From Collinsella sp. TM10-22 (GTDB lineage Bacteria > Actinomycetota > Coriobacteriia > Coriobacteriales > Coriobacteriaceae), in assembly GCF_003466125.1 (NCBI RefSeq), contig NZ_QSOC01000002.1, positions 124,001 to 188,000 of the forward strand: a DNA stretch of 64,000 nucleotides, read 5' to 3'. The translations under genes and the position numbers were made by a program. Shown here piece by piece: positions 8,480-16,972 of this stretch. Each line of letters opens with the position of its first letter. Position 1 is the stretch's first letter. The notes under the pieces are model-generated. The model made no database searches, was not told the DNA's origin, and saw nothing but the letters and a program-made list of their open reading frames with translations.

Positions 8480-8520
8480 ATGTTCACTATTTACCAAATA
8501 GAGCCAGAGGTAGTGAACAT
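8480..8520. promoter_or_regulatory. Perfect 10-bp inverted repeat upstream of degV (operator candidate)
   Basis: ATGTTCACTA at 8480-8489 and its exact reverse complement at 8511-8520 flank a 21-base spacer, in the 318-base divergent gap between DegV (starts 8419) and the bisphosphatase (starts 8738). It has no U-tract, so an operator is more likely than a terminator. No regulator gene is adjacent. Confidence 0.5.
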
Positions 8521-8680
8521 CTTTACCGTCATCATCTCTATCGACCCCAGCGGCATGCGTCTGTAAAAACGACCCTACGTCTCCACCCAACCGCCATATC
8601 TACCTCAACTAAATCGATTTATCAAACCGTTCGGCCAACAATTCGGCCGCCTATCCCCAATCGAAACAAAAGCGGCGCAT

Positions 8681-8710
8681 ACTGATAAACATTTGACGCT
8701 GTTTATCAGT
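8681..8710. promoter_or_regulatory. Perfect 10-bp inverted repeat before the bisphosphatase gene
   Basis: ACTGATAAAC (8681-8690) and GTTTATCAGT (8701-8710) are exact inverted copies around ten bases that contain TTGACG. The repeat ends 27 bases before the ATG at 8738. It could be an operator over the promoter or, since TTTT follows the right arm, a weak A+T-rich attenuator. The remainder of the 8420-8737 gap shows nothing else. Confidence 0.55.
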
Positions 8711-8737
8711 TTTACCAACCACATCGGAAGGTGTTTC

Positions 8738-10654
8738 ATGGTCGCATTCGATCGCAATCCGCAAGACTTTAAGTATCTGCGCCTGCTGTCGAGACAGTTC
8801 CCCACCGAGCAATCCGCGTTCACCGAGATCATCAACCTCTCGGCCATCCTCAACCTACCCAAGGGCACCGAACATTTTATGAGCGACGTGCACGGCGAGT
8901 ACGAAGCCTTTATGCACATCCTCAACAACTGCTCGGGCGTCGTGCGCGAGCATGTCGACGAGATCTTTGGCGAAACGCTCTCCTTTGACGAAAAGGGTGA
9001 GCTGTGCACGCTCATCTACTACCCGCGCGAGAAGATCAAGCTGGTCCGCAGCCAGCACGAGGATTCCCCCACCTGGTACAAGACAATGCTCGACCAGCTC
9101 ATTATGGTCGCTCGCTCGCTTTCGAGCCGCTATACGCGCTCCAAGGTGCGTAAGGCCATCCCACGCGATTACGCCTATATCATCGACGAGTTGTTGCACA
9201 CGCACCCGGACGAGAACAACTATCGCGTGCGCTATCACGAGCGCATCGTGGAGTCCATCCTGGAGACCGCCAGCGCCGACGACTTTATCGAGTCGCTTGC
9301 CTCGCTCATCAAGCGCCTGGCTGTCGACCACCTGCACCTGGTGGGCGATATCTTCGACCGTGGCGGCGGCGCTGCCAAGATTATGGACCGCCTGCTCACC
9401 TACCATTCACTCGACATCCAGTGGGGCAACCACGACCTGCTGTGGATGGGCGCCGCAGCCGGCGAGCCCGCCTGCATCGCCACGGTGCTGCGCAACAACC
9501 TGCGCTACGACAACTACGAAATCCTCGAGAACGACTACGGCATCTCGCTGCGTGAGCTCGTCGCCTTCGCCGACGCCACCTATACCGCCGACGAGTCCAT
9601 CAGCCCGCTCATCAAAGCCATCAATGTGCTGCTCTTTAAGCTCGAGGGTCAGATTATCCAGCGCCACCCCGAGTTCGATATGGTCGACCGTCTGCTGCTC
9701 GACAAGATCGATCACGACACCGGCACGGTCACGCTCGCCGACGGCAGCGTATGGCAGCTCACGACCAATGACTTCCCCACCGTCGACCCGGCGGACCCCT
9801 ATTCGCTCACGCCCCAAGAGCAGCACATCATCGACAAGCTCGTGTCCGAGTTTGTCACCGCCGATCACCTGCATCGCCATATCGATTTCCTCTACACCCA
9901 CGGCTCGATGTACAAGGTCGCCAACGGCAACCTGCTGTTCCATGGCTGCGTGCCGCTCAACGAAGACGGCACCTTTAGCAGCATGAACTGCCTGGGCACA
10001 TGGCACGCTGGCCGCGATTATCTCGATTTTTGCGACCACATCGCCCGCCGCGCCTGGCGCGTGGGCGACCGCGACGCTCTCGACTGGATGTGGTACCTGT
10101 GGATTGGCTTTAGCTCACCCGCCAGCGGACGCCTGGTGCGTACCTTTGAGCGCGCCTATATCGCCGATAAGAGCACCTGGGTCGAGCCGATGGACCCGTA
10201 CTTTACGCTTACCAAGTCGCCCTCGGTCTGCGATGATATCATGCGCGAGTTTGGCGTCGCGCCCATGGCATGCTCGCCGACCGGCCACATCATCAACGGC
10301 CACACGCCCGTTAAAACCACCAAGGGCGAGCAGCCCATCCGCGCCGAGGGCAAGCTGTTGGTCATCGATGGCGGCTTCTGCCGCGCTTACCATCCCAAGA
10401 CGGGCATCGCCGGCTATACGCTCATCTCGAGCTCACGCGGCTGCCGCCTCAAGTCGCACCGGGCCTTTACGACGGTTGCCGAGGCACTCACGCGCAACGT
10501 GGACATCGAAAGCGAGACCAACCGTTTTGACCAAGCGGACCGTCGCCGCATGGTGAGCGACACCGATACTGGCGCCAAGATCCGCAGCCAAATCCAAGAC
10601 CTGCGTCAGCTGCTCGATGCATATAGAAACGGTGCTATCGAGGAGCGCGCCTAG
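8738..10654 (+). CDS. fbp: Class III fructose-1,6-bisphosphatase
   Basis: A 638-aa gluconeogenic phosphatase of the Firmicutes-type class III, converting fructose-1,6-bisphosphate to fructose-6-phosphate. The metallophosphoesterase signatures are in order: SDVHGEYEAF (49-58), GDIFDRGG (203-210) and WGNHD (229-233), then INGHTP and the DGGFCRAYH metal-binding region near the C-terminus. Length is close to B. subtilis Fbp. ATG 8738 follows GGAAGGTG by six bases; the frame is open 15 codons further but crosses the inverted repeat at 8681-8710. A 5-bp-step hairpin lies downstream at 10665-10699. Confidence 0.95.
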   Translation: MVAFDRNPQDFKYLRLLSRQFPTEQSAFTEIINLSAILNLPKGTEHFMSDVHGEYEAFMHILNNCSGVVREHVDEIFGETLSFDEKGELCTLIYYPREKIKLVRSQHEDSPTWYKTMLDQLIMVARSLSSRYTRSKVRKAIPRDYAYIIDELLHTHPDENNYRVRYHERIVESILETASADDFIESLASLIKRLAVDHLHLVGDIFDRGGGAAKIMDRLLTYHSLDIQWGNHDLLWMGAAAGEPACIATVLRNNLRYDNYEILENDYGISLRELVAFADATYTADESISPLIKAINVLLFKLEGQIIQRHPEFDMVDRLLLDKIDHDTGTVTLADGSVWQLTTNDFPTVDPADPYSLTPQEQHIIDKLVSEFVTADHLHRHIDFLYTHGSMYKVANGNLLFHGCVPLNEDGTFSSMNCLGTWHAGRDYLDFCDHIARRAWRVGDRDALDWMWYLWIGFSSPASGRLVRTFERAYIADKSTWVEPMDPYFTLTKSPSVCDDIMREFGVAPMACSPTGHIINGHTPVKTTKGEQPIRAEGKLLVIDGGFCRAYHPKTGIAGYTLISSSRGCRLKSHRAFTTVAEALTRNVDIESETNRFDQADRRRMVSDTDTGAKIRSQIQDLRQLLDAYRNGAIEERA

Positions 10655-10664
10655 CACCACCCGC

Positions 10665-10699
10665 GGGGATTGGCTAAACTTGCTGAGTTTGTCATCCCC
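10665..10699 (+). other. Hairpin between fbp and gtrA
   Basis: GGGGAT (10665-10670) pairs with ATCCCC (10694-10699), and the inner AAACT/AGTTT pairs again. There is no U-run after it, so it is either a weak terminator or an operator near the gtrA promoter. Confidence 0.4.
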
Positions 10700-10732
10700 A
10701 CGGCGCCCCGGCGCCGGCTTAAGGCAGGTACC

Positions 10733-11128
10733 ATGCAAAAGCTCCTTGCGCAGATCATGAAATTTGGCGTCGTCGGTGTCATTGCCACGGTTATCGACTT
10801 TGGCATTATGAATCTGCTCCACTACGGTCTGGGCCTCAACATCCTAATCGCCAACACCAGCGGCTTTATCATCTCACTCATCTTTAACTACCTCGCAAGC
10901 ATGAAGTACGTGTTTGCGCACAAGGAAGGCATGAGCCGCCGCCGCGAGTTCATCATCTTTGTCGTGCTGTCCGTAATCGGCCTGGCACTCAACGACGGTA
11001 TCGTGCTGACACTCAACGCCGGCCTGGGACTCGAGGCCAATATCGCCAAGATCTGCGCCACCGCGCTTGTCATGGTCTACAACTTTGTGACCCGAAAAAT
11101 CTTCCTGGAGGGCGACGAGACAAAATAG
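10733..11128 (+). CDS. GtrA family membrane protein (first of two)
   Basis: A 131-aa protein with four predicted membrane helices and the GtrA hallmarks: KFGVVGVIATVIDFGIMN at the first helix, an FIISLIFNYLASMKYVF segment, and VYNFVTRKIFLEG at the end. GtrA proteins are thought to help move lipid-linked sugars across the membrane for glycosylation of cell-surface polymers. No glycosyltransferase lies nearby. ATG 10733 is preceded by AAGGCAGG. A related GtrA follows 218 bases later; both contain the KYVF plus EGMSRRREF or EGMSRKREF loop and end with FLEG, so they probably arose by duplication. Confidence 0.88.
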   Translation: MQKLLAQIMKFGVVGVIATVIDFGIMNLLHYGLGLNILIANTSGFIISLIFNYLASMKYVFAHKEGMSRRREFIIFVVLSVIGLALNDGIVLTLNAGLGLEANIAKICATALVMVYNFVTRKIFLEGDETK

Positions 11129-11155
11129 CTCGAAACCCCTGCAGCATTACGGCGC

Positions 11156-11193
11156 CCACGGACGACGCGCACTCAGCGCAGTATCGTCCGTGG
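11156..11193. other. Hairpin between the two gtrA genes
   Basis: CCACGGACGA (11156-11165) pairs exactly with TCGTCCGTGG (11184-11193) around an 18-base loop. No clear U-tract follows, so it may be a weak terminator. Confidence 0.5.
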
Positions 11194-11210
11194 TGTCGCT
11201 CGTTTACGGG

Positions 11211-11249
11211 CAAATTTTCAACGTTTGCGGATTAGCTCTTGAAAATTTG
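11211..11249. promoter_or_regulatory. Perfect 11-bp inverted repeat upstream of second gtrA
   Basis: CAAATTTTCAA (11211-11221) and TTGAAAATTTG (11239-11249) are exact inverted copies with a 17-base spacer, about 98 bases before the GTG start of the second GtrA. The A+T richness and symmetry suggest a regulator site. It is too far from the ATG side of the first gene to be its terminator. Confidence 0.45.
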
Positions 11250-11346
11250 GCGAGTTCATATAGTTCTTGGCAAAGACCTTACGTTTCCCTTGTAAAAGCT
11301 CTAAAGTATCCTCTGCTCGATTCATCAACGCATTGGATGTGATTAC

Positions 11347-11754
11347 GTGCGCAAGGCGCTGGCACAACCTCATACCAAGCAGTTCCTCAAGTTTGCTGTC
11401 GTGGGTCTTATCTCCTTTGGCATCGACTGGGGCATGCTCATTGCGCTCGTCGAGCTGTTCCACCTCGACTTTTTGATGAGCACCACGGTTTCGTTTATCA
11501 CGTCCGTCGTGGTCAACTACTGGCTCAGCATGAAGTACGTGTTCGACCACCGCGAAGGCATGAGCCGCAAGCGCGAGTTCACGATCTTCACCATCCTGTC
11601 GGTGATCGGCCTGGGCCTCAACGACCTGTACATGTTTGTGGGCGTCACGTTTTTGAGCATCGGCTACCAGGCCATGAAGGCCATCGCAACGTTCCTCGTT
11701 ACCTGGTACAACTACTTTAGCCGCCGCTTCTTCCTCGAGGGCGCACGGTCGTAG
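11347..11754 (+). CDS. GtrA family membrane protein (second of two)
   Basis: A 135-aa GtrA protein with four membrane helices. It starts at GTG 11347, with only a weak ribosome site in the preceding bases. Motifs match the upstream copy: FLKFAVVGLISFGIDWGML in helix 1, VVNYWLSMKYVF in helix 2-loop, and WYNYFSRRFFLEG at the C-terminus. The two copies differ in most helix residues, so the duplication is old. An efficient terminator at 11781 closes the transcription unit. Confidence 0.88.
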   Translation: MRKALAQPHTKQFLKFAVVGLISFGIDWGMLIALVELFHLDFLMSTTVSFITSVVVNYWLSMKYVFDHREGMSRKREFTIFTILSVIGLGLNDLYMFVGVTFLSIGYQAMKAIATFLVTWYNYFSRRFFLEGARS

Positions 11755-11780
11755 TCGATTCACTATTTGCTTGAATGTAT

Positions 11781-11816
11781 AACCGGTTGGAATTCCCGTT
11801 CCAACCGGTTTTTTGT
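11781..11816 (+). terminator. Rho-independent terminator after second gtrA
   Basis: AACCGGTTGGAA (11781-11792) pairs perfectly with TTCCAACCGGTT (11799-11810), followed by TTTTG and more T residues. Confidence 0.92.
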
Positions 11817-11853
11817 TTGCCGAGAGACCCGGCGACCCAGTCCCATTCGCATG

Positions 11854-11890
11854 AAAACGGGCGGTCCGGATGTTGGTCCGAACCGCCCGT
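11854..11890 (-). terminator. Rho-independent terminator of the DUF4430 operon
   Basis: On the minus strand ACGGGCGGT pairs with ACCGCCCGT around a 15- to 19-base loop that also half-pairs (CGGAC/TCCGG), then TTTTC follows. It lies 23 bases after the stop of the small DUF4430 gene. Confidence 0.85.
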
Positions 11891-11912
11891 CTGGCGCGCT
11901 ATGTCGAGGCCC

Positions 11913-12815
11913 CTAGCCTGTTACGTAATACCAAACCACGTTGTCACCGTTGGAGAGAACGTAGTTGCTGCAGGCCGTCATAGGCGTTGCACCGTTGACG
12001 GAGTACATCCAGCCGCTCGTTCCGCCGTACTGTTTCTCGGCCAAACCACCAATCGCAGAAACATACGTGCCGTACGATGAGCCGTGTGCGTTGACAGAAA
12101 GGCCCAGCGCGCACAGGGCATCGTAGACGGTAGCGCCCTCGTTAAAGGTAAAGGTGCCGCCAGAAGACACAGGATTGCCCACAGCGCTCGATGTGACCGA
12201 AACCGTCACCGTAACGTAGTTGGACTCCTGTGAGCCGCTTTGGCTGCCCGAGGAGGCGTTTCCACCATTAGAGGATGAGGCTCCATCAGACGACTGGCTA
12301 CCGCCCGAAGAAGCACCGCCAGACGCATTGGAAGTATCACCGGCTCCCGTATTTTGGGCAGCGGATTTATCGCCAGACTTCTTGCCGCTCCGGTCCTCGG
12401 ACTTCTTGCTATCCGAGTTTTTGTCCGATTCCTTGTTTGAAGACTCGGAATCGTCCTTGGCGTCGTTCGAACCCTTGGGCTCGTCTTTTGCATCATTCGA
12501 AGATTTGGAATCCTTGGAACTAGCCTCGCCCGAAGCGGCAGACGAGCCAGACCCCTTGGTGTCCTTGGCGACGACGCTCTCCCCCGTCACGGTCTGAACG
12601 ATCCAGTCAATGGACCAGGCGCCGCTCTCGGAAGGATGGACGAAGCCCAGCGAGACGACGATCAGAATGGTGCACGCGGCAGCAAGAACGCCAAGGAGCG
12701 CCTTGCGACGAGAGGCGGACGCCGCCGAAGCGGCGCCCTGTTGCTTTGCATCGTCGAACTGAATGAACGAGGAGTCGGGCTGTTGCCCGCTGGTCTCCTT
12801 GGGCTTATCGGGCAT
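11913..12815 (-). CDS. Membrane-anchored DUF4430 (transcobalamin-C-like) protein
   Basis: A 300-aa protein with an N-terminal cytoplasmic segment and one membrane helix (about 38-58, ALLGVLAAACTILIVVSLGF). An extended linker rich in Ser, Asp, Lys and Gly (about 85-195) follows, then one DUF4430 domain (about 203-300) with FNEGATVYDALCALG, GWMYSVNG and a terminal VWYYV strand. DUF4430 resembles the C-terminal domain of animal cobalamin carriers. The gene overlaps the end of the big surface protein (ATG 12815, upstream stop at 12805), so the two are translationally coupled under the same B12 riboswitch. AAGGGTG lies seven bases before the ATG. A surface-tethered B12-binding role is inferred, not shown. 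Confidence 0.85.
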   Translation of the reverse strand: MPDKPKETSGQQPDSSFIQFDDAKQQGAASAASASRRKALLGVLAAACTILIVVSLGFVHPSESGAWSIDWIVQTVTGESVVAKDTKGSGSSAASGEASSKDSKSSNDAKDEPKGSNDAKDDSESSNKESDKNSDSKKSEDRSGKKSGDKSAAQNTGAGDTSNASGGASSGGSQSSDGASSSNGGNASSGSQSGSQESNYVTVTVSVTSSAVGNPVSSGGTFTFNEGATVYDALCALGLSVNAHGSSYGTYVSAIGGLAEKQYGGTSGWMYSVNGATPMTACSNYVLSNGDNVVWYYVTG

Positions 12816-15800
12816 TACCGTCACCCTTGCCGCGCTTGGTCAGCACGAAGACGGCGATGAGCGCGAGGCCAATCACGCCGGCGGCAACGCCGACGATGGC
12901 GAGCGGATTGGTGCCAGTCTCCTGCTCGGAAGCACTAGAGGACTTCTTAGCAGTGGTCGTGGAAGCAGCACCCGTATCGGACTTGGAATCGGACTTCTTG
13001 TCGGACTTGCTGTCCTTCTTGTCAGACTTCTTCTCGTCCTTCTTATCGGACTTATCGGAGTCCTTCTTGTCGGACTTGTTGTCCTTGGTCTCGGTCTTGG
13101 TCGACACCGTCGTCTTGGTCGTCGGCTTATGACCCGGGGCGACAGCGCCGCCAGCCTGCTGGCCCTTCGTGCCGGAGCCGGAACCCGTGCCAGTGCCAGC
13201 GCCAGCGCCGGAACCGTTGCCAGCGCCACCGTTGCCACCATTAGTGCCAGAACCGCCATTACCGCCAGGGTTAACGGCATTCTTGGTCCACTTGGCATAC
13301 AACGTCAGGTCGGCCGTCACCGGCGTGCTAAAGTCATACGCCTGCGTGCAAGCCTCATCGGTAAACCAACCGCCGAAAGTGTAGCCATCGCGCGTCGGAT
13401 CGGCCGGCTTAACCAGCTTGCCATCGGCCGTAGCAACAAACTTAGTGTCGCAAGCAGACCCGCCGTTGGAATTAAAGGCAACCGTCCAAGACTCAACGGC
13501 CCCCAGCTTGAACAGCGTGCCCGAGTCATTGATGTAGTACAGGTTGCCAGATGCATCGGCAATGACCGGAGAGTCGCAGTGCTGGTAATGGCCAGCCGCA
13601 TCATAAATCTGCGTCGCCTCTGCATCGCCGAGCGTATAGCGATACACGCCACCACCAGCAGAGTAGTTGACGTAATCCTTGCTATCCGCGCTGTTAACGG
13701 TGAAGTACACATAGGTCTTGCCGCCCTGAACACTCACCAGCGGAGTAGCAGCAATACCGTTAAATCCGGCCGGAAGTTCTTTACCGTCAGCAGCGGTGAC
13801 CATCGTGGTCTTGCCGGTCTTCAGATTATAGAGAGCCAGAGCAGAGCCAGTAGCCGTCTGTCCGCCGACAATCAAGCTTTCGCCAGCCACCGCCGGTGCG
13901 CTCATGTTATTAGTAAGACCCAGATCGACCGTCTTCTGCTCGCTCAGTACGCCCTTCGCCGAAAGCGAAATCACATGGAGCTTTCCATCGTGCGTCATCT
14001 GATAGAAGGTCGAACCATTGGACGGATCGGCGACACAGTCGGCGTTCGCGAGAGCGCCGAGCTTCATGGTCGAAACGACATCGCCCGTCGTCTTATCAAT
14101 GCACTTAAGCGTACCCGCGCTCGTAGGAACGATGGCATACTTATCTGTCAAAGCCGCACCAGTCCAGTAATAGCCCTCGGCAGGGTCGATGTTCTGCCAA
14201 GAAACTTCGCCCGTGGCAATCTTAATGCGCGCAAAGGAGCCGTTGCCGTAGGTCGCGTTGTAATTCTCGTCATACGAAATATCGACCGAGCCTACATAGA
14301 CGTATTCGCCGTCCGAAACGACAGTGCAGGAGCTCTGCGTCAAGTCCGTCAAACCAGGCGTCAGCCACTTGCAGATCAGCTTGTCTGCAGTAATCGCCTG
14401 GGCCGCACCGCCGTTGAGCGGAACGATGATAAGGCCATTGGTATAGATCGGACGAGAGGTATAGCTCACCTTGGAGGCAAGCGGCGCAGAGGCAACCTTT
14501 TTGCCCGTGGACGAATCGATCTTAATGAGCTCATTCTCGGTCGCGATGTACACAAAGCCGTTAGCGATGACAGGTTCGCTGCAGTTGGCATACTGCTGAC
14601 CAGACTCGGCCTTCCAATCGAAGGCCCACTTAAGACCGGCGGCCTGCGCAGGCGTCTTGGCATCCGTTACGGTCGAACCGTTGCCACTGTTGCCGTAGCC
14701 AGCCCACTCGGCATCCCAATCAGGAGTCGTCGCACTCGGGTCCACGACAATCTTGTCGGGATCGGGCATGGGCGCACCATCGGTCGTATAGGCAAACGTA
14801 ACCTTGTCGCCGCTCGTGAGCGTGACCTGGTTGGCGCAGAGAGATGAGGGCTTTCCGTTGATATACAGGTGCCAATATTTATTGGTCGCACCATCATGGC
14901 CGTACGCCCTGCCTTCGAACGGCGAAGTAATGGACCAGTATGCACCACTCTGGGAGGCCTTGTAATCAATGCCCTTCGCCTTCAGAACCGTCTCAATAAG
15001 GTCCTGGGCCGTAGAGCCTTCGGGCAGGGAAACATTGCTTGCTGAGCCCCAGCGAGTATTGTTGCCGTTGACATCGGGACCGATAACATCGACAGACCCA
15101 AGAACCTGGCCAGGAAGGGCATCGCTGTCGCCGGCATACATAAAGGTGACGGCGTCACCCTCATGGAGCTTGTAGGCACCGGCGCCAACGTCGGCGAACT
15201 TGTACTTTGCGTCGGACTTGCCCTTTACGTAGAAGCGCCAATAGCTATTGGTCGCAGCATCATAGCCACAATAGGACTTACCATCGAAGGGCGAATAAAT
15301 GCCGTTGAGGAACCAGCCCCAAGACGATTCGCCAGCATCGAGAGTAAGGCCGACCTGCTCAAGTAGATCCTTAGCGGTGGAGCCTGCCTTGAGGCTCGTC
15401 TGGCCCGTCGAAGCCCAAACCTGCTGCTTGCCGTCCTTGTCCTTACCGAGGACCTGAACGGAAGCATGGACAGAATCGGAGGGCAACTGGTCGCCCCAGC
15501 CACCGTAGAACCACGTAACGGTATCCCCAGCATGAATGGTGACATTGTCTGCCGGGTAGTCGCTCGACTTGCCGTTGATAAACAGCTGCCAATAGGTCGA
15601 ATAATCTTGGGGCGTACCCAGCTCAACACCGTTGTACTTAAGACTCAGAATGAAGGAGCCCGCAGCAACGGCGTCAATATCATTCGCCTCGAGCGCGGCC
15701 TTCGTAAGGTCAAGCGCGCTCGAACCGGACGTCACCACATACTGCGCGTTGTCGACCCAGGTCTGAGTCTTGCCCTGTGCATCGCGACCAATGACGGTCA

Positions 15801-16701
15801 CATTTGCGGCAACCTGGTCCTTAACGACAGGGGACGCGCTACCAGCCGTATAGGCAAACTCAATCTTCTGCCCCTGGGTGAGCTTGACGCCGCTCGCGCC
15901 AACCGAGGAAGACGCGCCGTCGACAAACAGCTGCCAGAAAGCATAAGTCGTCGGATCGTAGGCAAGCGTGCGACCATCGCTCGGGGATGTGATGCTTTCG
16001 AGGTAGAAACCGTATGCCGTGTTCGGTTCGTACTTCGCCTTGAAGCCCGTCTTCTCCTGCAGCTTAATGAAGGCATCCGCGGCCGTCGAGCCCTCGTCGA
16101 GCTTGAGCTGCGTAGGTGCCACCCAGGTCTGAGCCTTGCCGTCGGCATCGGTGCCGATAATCGAGAACGAGACCTCGACTTGCTTCTTGGCGACATCGCC
16201 GGTTTCTGTCGGGTTCTCTGCCTGAACGGTAGCCGCGGCGGCAGATCCTGCTTGGCCAGCGGGCGCCGTCGAAGACTGCTCACTCGTGGCAGGGCTCTCC
16301 CCCGTCGCCGAGCCTTCGTCGCCAGTTGCTGCCTCTGTTGTGTCGGCACTAGCTGCAGGCGCGCTCCCGGAATCCGAAACCTCGGCCTTGCCCTGGTCGG
16401 CAGTACCGCCCGCGGCCCCCGCGCCCTCACTCGGCGTCGCAGCCTGAGCCACAGCCTCGGCAATGCCCTCGGCGCCCTCGGCCCACAGCTGAGCCGGCGT
16501 GGTGCCAAAGACCATCGCGAAGGCCAGGAATGCCACCAGGCAGCGCTTGGCTACACCGCGTGCAATCGCGCCACGGCGATGCAACGAGGCGCGCTCGCGC
16601 TCGTCCTCAAACATATCCATTTGTCCCCCATTGTCTGTACTTGAAGCGTTGCCTTGAGGCTGCCCCACGTCATCGCGCATGTTGCGCTCGAGCTCCCCCA
16701 T
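12805..16701 (-). CDS. Large surface protein: four DUF4430 repeats, beta-propeller, InlB-type repeat, C-terminal anchor
   Basis: About 1298 aa. A long basic N-terminus and hydrophobic core (about 54-67, CLVAFLAFAMVFGT) form an export signal. An Ala/Ser/Thr linker follows, then four DUF4430-like modules at about 175-295, 300-405, 410-525 and 530-640, each with an EGST- or GSTA-type turn and a YWxxYVxG or FWQLFVDG strand. About 687-1072 is a PQQ/quinoprotein-like beta-propeller. About 1070-1138 is a Listeria-Bacteroides (InlB B) repeat with FGGWFTDEACTQAYDF. A Gly-rich and Lys/Asp/Ser-rich stalk leads to a C-terminal membrane helix and basic tail. No canonical LPxTG is present. It lies directly below a cobalamin riboswitch. 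Start 16701 (AAGGGG six bases upstream) is preferred; ATG 16620 is the alternative. A role in B12 capture is inferred. Confidence 0.85.
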   Translation of the reverse strand: MGELERNMRDDVGQPQGNASSTDNGGQMDMFEDERERASLHRRGAIARGVAKRCLVAFLAFAMVFGTTPAQLWAEGAEGIAEAVAQAATPSEGAGAAGGTADQGKAEVSDSGSAPAASADTTEAATGDEGSATGESPATSEQSSTAPAGQAGSAAAATVQAENPTETGDVAKKQVEVSFSIIGTDADGKAQTWVAPTQLKLDEGSTAADAFIKLQEKTGFKAKYEPNTAYGFYLESITSPSDGRTLAYDPTTYAFWQLFVDGASSSVGASGVKLTQGQKIEFAYTAGSASPVVKDQVAANVTVIGRDAQGKTQTWVDNAQYVVTSGSSALDLTKAALEANDIDAVAAGSFILSLKYNGVELGTPQDYSTYWQLFINGKSSDYPADNVTIHAGDTVTWFYGGWGDQLPSDSVHASVQVLGKDKDGKQQVWASTGQTSLKAGSTAKDLLEQVGLTLDAGESSWGWFLNGIYSPFDGKSYCGYDAATNSYWRFYVKGKSDAKYKFADVGAGAYKLHEGDAVTFMYAGDSDALPGQVLGSVDVIGPDVNGNNTRWGSASNVSLPEGSTAQDLIETVLKAKGIDYKASQSGAYWSITSPFEGRAYGHDGATNKYWHLYINGKPSSLCANQVTLTSGDKVTFAYTTDGAPMPDPDKIVVDPSATTPDWDAEWAGYGNSGNGSTVTDAKTPAQAAGLKWAFDWKAESGQQYANCSEPVIANGFVYIATENELIKIDSSTGKKVASAPLASKVSYTSRPIYTNGLIIVPLNGGAAQAITADKLICKWLTPGLTDLTQSSCTVVSDGEYVYVGSVDISYDENYNATYGNGSFARIKIATGEVSWQNIDPAEGYYWTGAALTDKYAIVPTSAGTLKCIDKTTGDVVSTMKLGALANADCVADPSNGSTFYQMTHDGKLHVISLSAKGVLSEQKTVDLGLTNNMSAPAVAGESLIVGGQTATGSALALYNLKTGKTTMVTAADGKELPAGFNGIAATPLVSVQGGKTYVYFTVNSADSKDYVNYSAGGGVYRYTLGDAEATQIYDAAGHYQHCDSPVIADASGNLYYINDSGTLFKLGAVESWTVAFNSNGGSACDTKFVATADGKLVKPADPTRDGYTFGGWFTDEACTQAYDFSTPVTADLTLYAKWTKNAVNPGGNGGSGTNGGNGGAGNGSGAGAGTGTGSGSGTKGQQAGGAVAPGHKPTTKTTVSTKTETKDNKSDKKDSDKSDKKDEKKSDKKDSKSDKKSDSKSDTGAASTTTAKKSSSASEQETGTNPLAIVGVAAGVIGLALIAVFVLTKRGKGDGNAR

Positions 16702-16757
16702 CGGGGTCCCCTTTCCCTCCAGAGCCCTATGCACACCGGCGGCATACGCCGCAGCCG

Positions 16758-16940
16758 CATGCAAGATGGGAGGCGATCCGACTTAACCTTAACGGCTCAG
16801 GCGCGCCGTCCGATCTGCGACGCGAACATCCCGAGCCAAGAGGAATTACGGTTACTGGTACAGCCGGGGACTTGCACCCCGATTCTCCCAAACGCGCAGG
16901 AAAACCGCGCATTCGTGCGTCTCCGCACCACCATCTAGGC
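16758..16940 (-). promoter_or_regulatory. Cobalamin (B12) riboswitch
   Basis: On the minus strand the leader contains the conserved core GGTGCAAGTCC, then GCTGTACC and AGTAACCGTAA. Further on come a GAGCCG-like arm and a B12-box-like AGTCGGATCGCC shortly before the 3' closing CCATC, which pairs with GATGG at the 5' end to form P1. The order and spacing match adenosyl/methylcobalamin riboswitches. It ends about 60 bases before the start of the large surface-protein gene, so B12 is expected to shut off that operon. A TTG-initiated extension of the reading frame runs into the aptamer and is rejected. The exact expression platform is not resolved. Confidence 0.88.
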
Positions 16941-16972
16941 CATCTATTATTACTGTCAATATGCTATCACGC

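Noticed and set aside
12805-12960. LPxTG sortase signal at the surface-protein C-terminus
   Set aside because: The sequence before the membrane helix reads EQETGTNP, without a clear LPxTG; anchoring is by the helix unless a variant sortase exists.
12763-14847. 694-codon plus-strand frame inside the large surface-protein gene
   Set aside because: It reads the opposite strand of the DUF4430/propeller gene, has biased low-complexity sequence and no start site.
16702-16764. N-terminal extension of the surface protein from a TTG
   Set aside because: It would translate the 3' part of the cobalamin riboswitch; the ATG at 16701 has a ribosome site.
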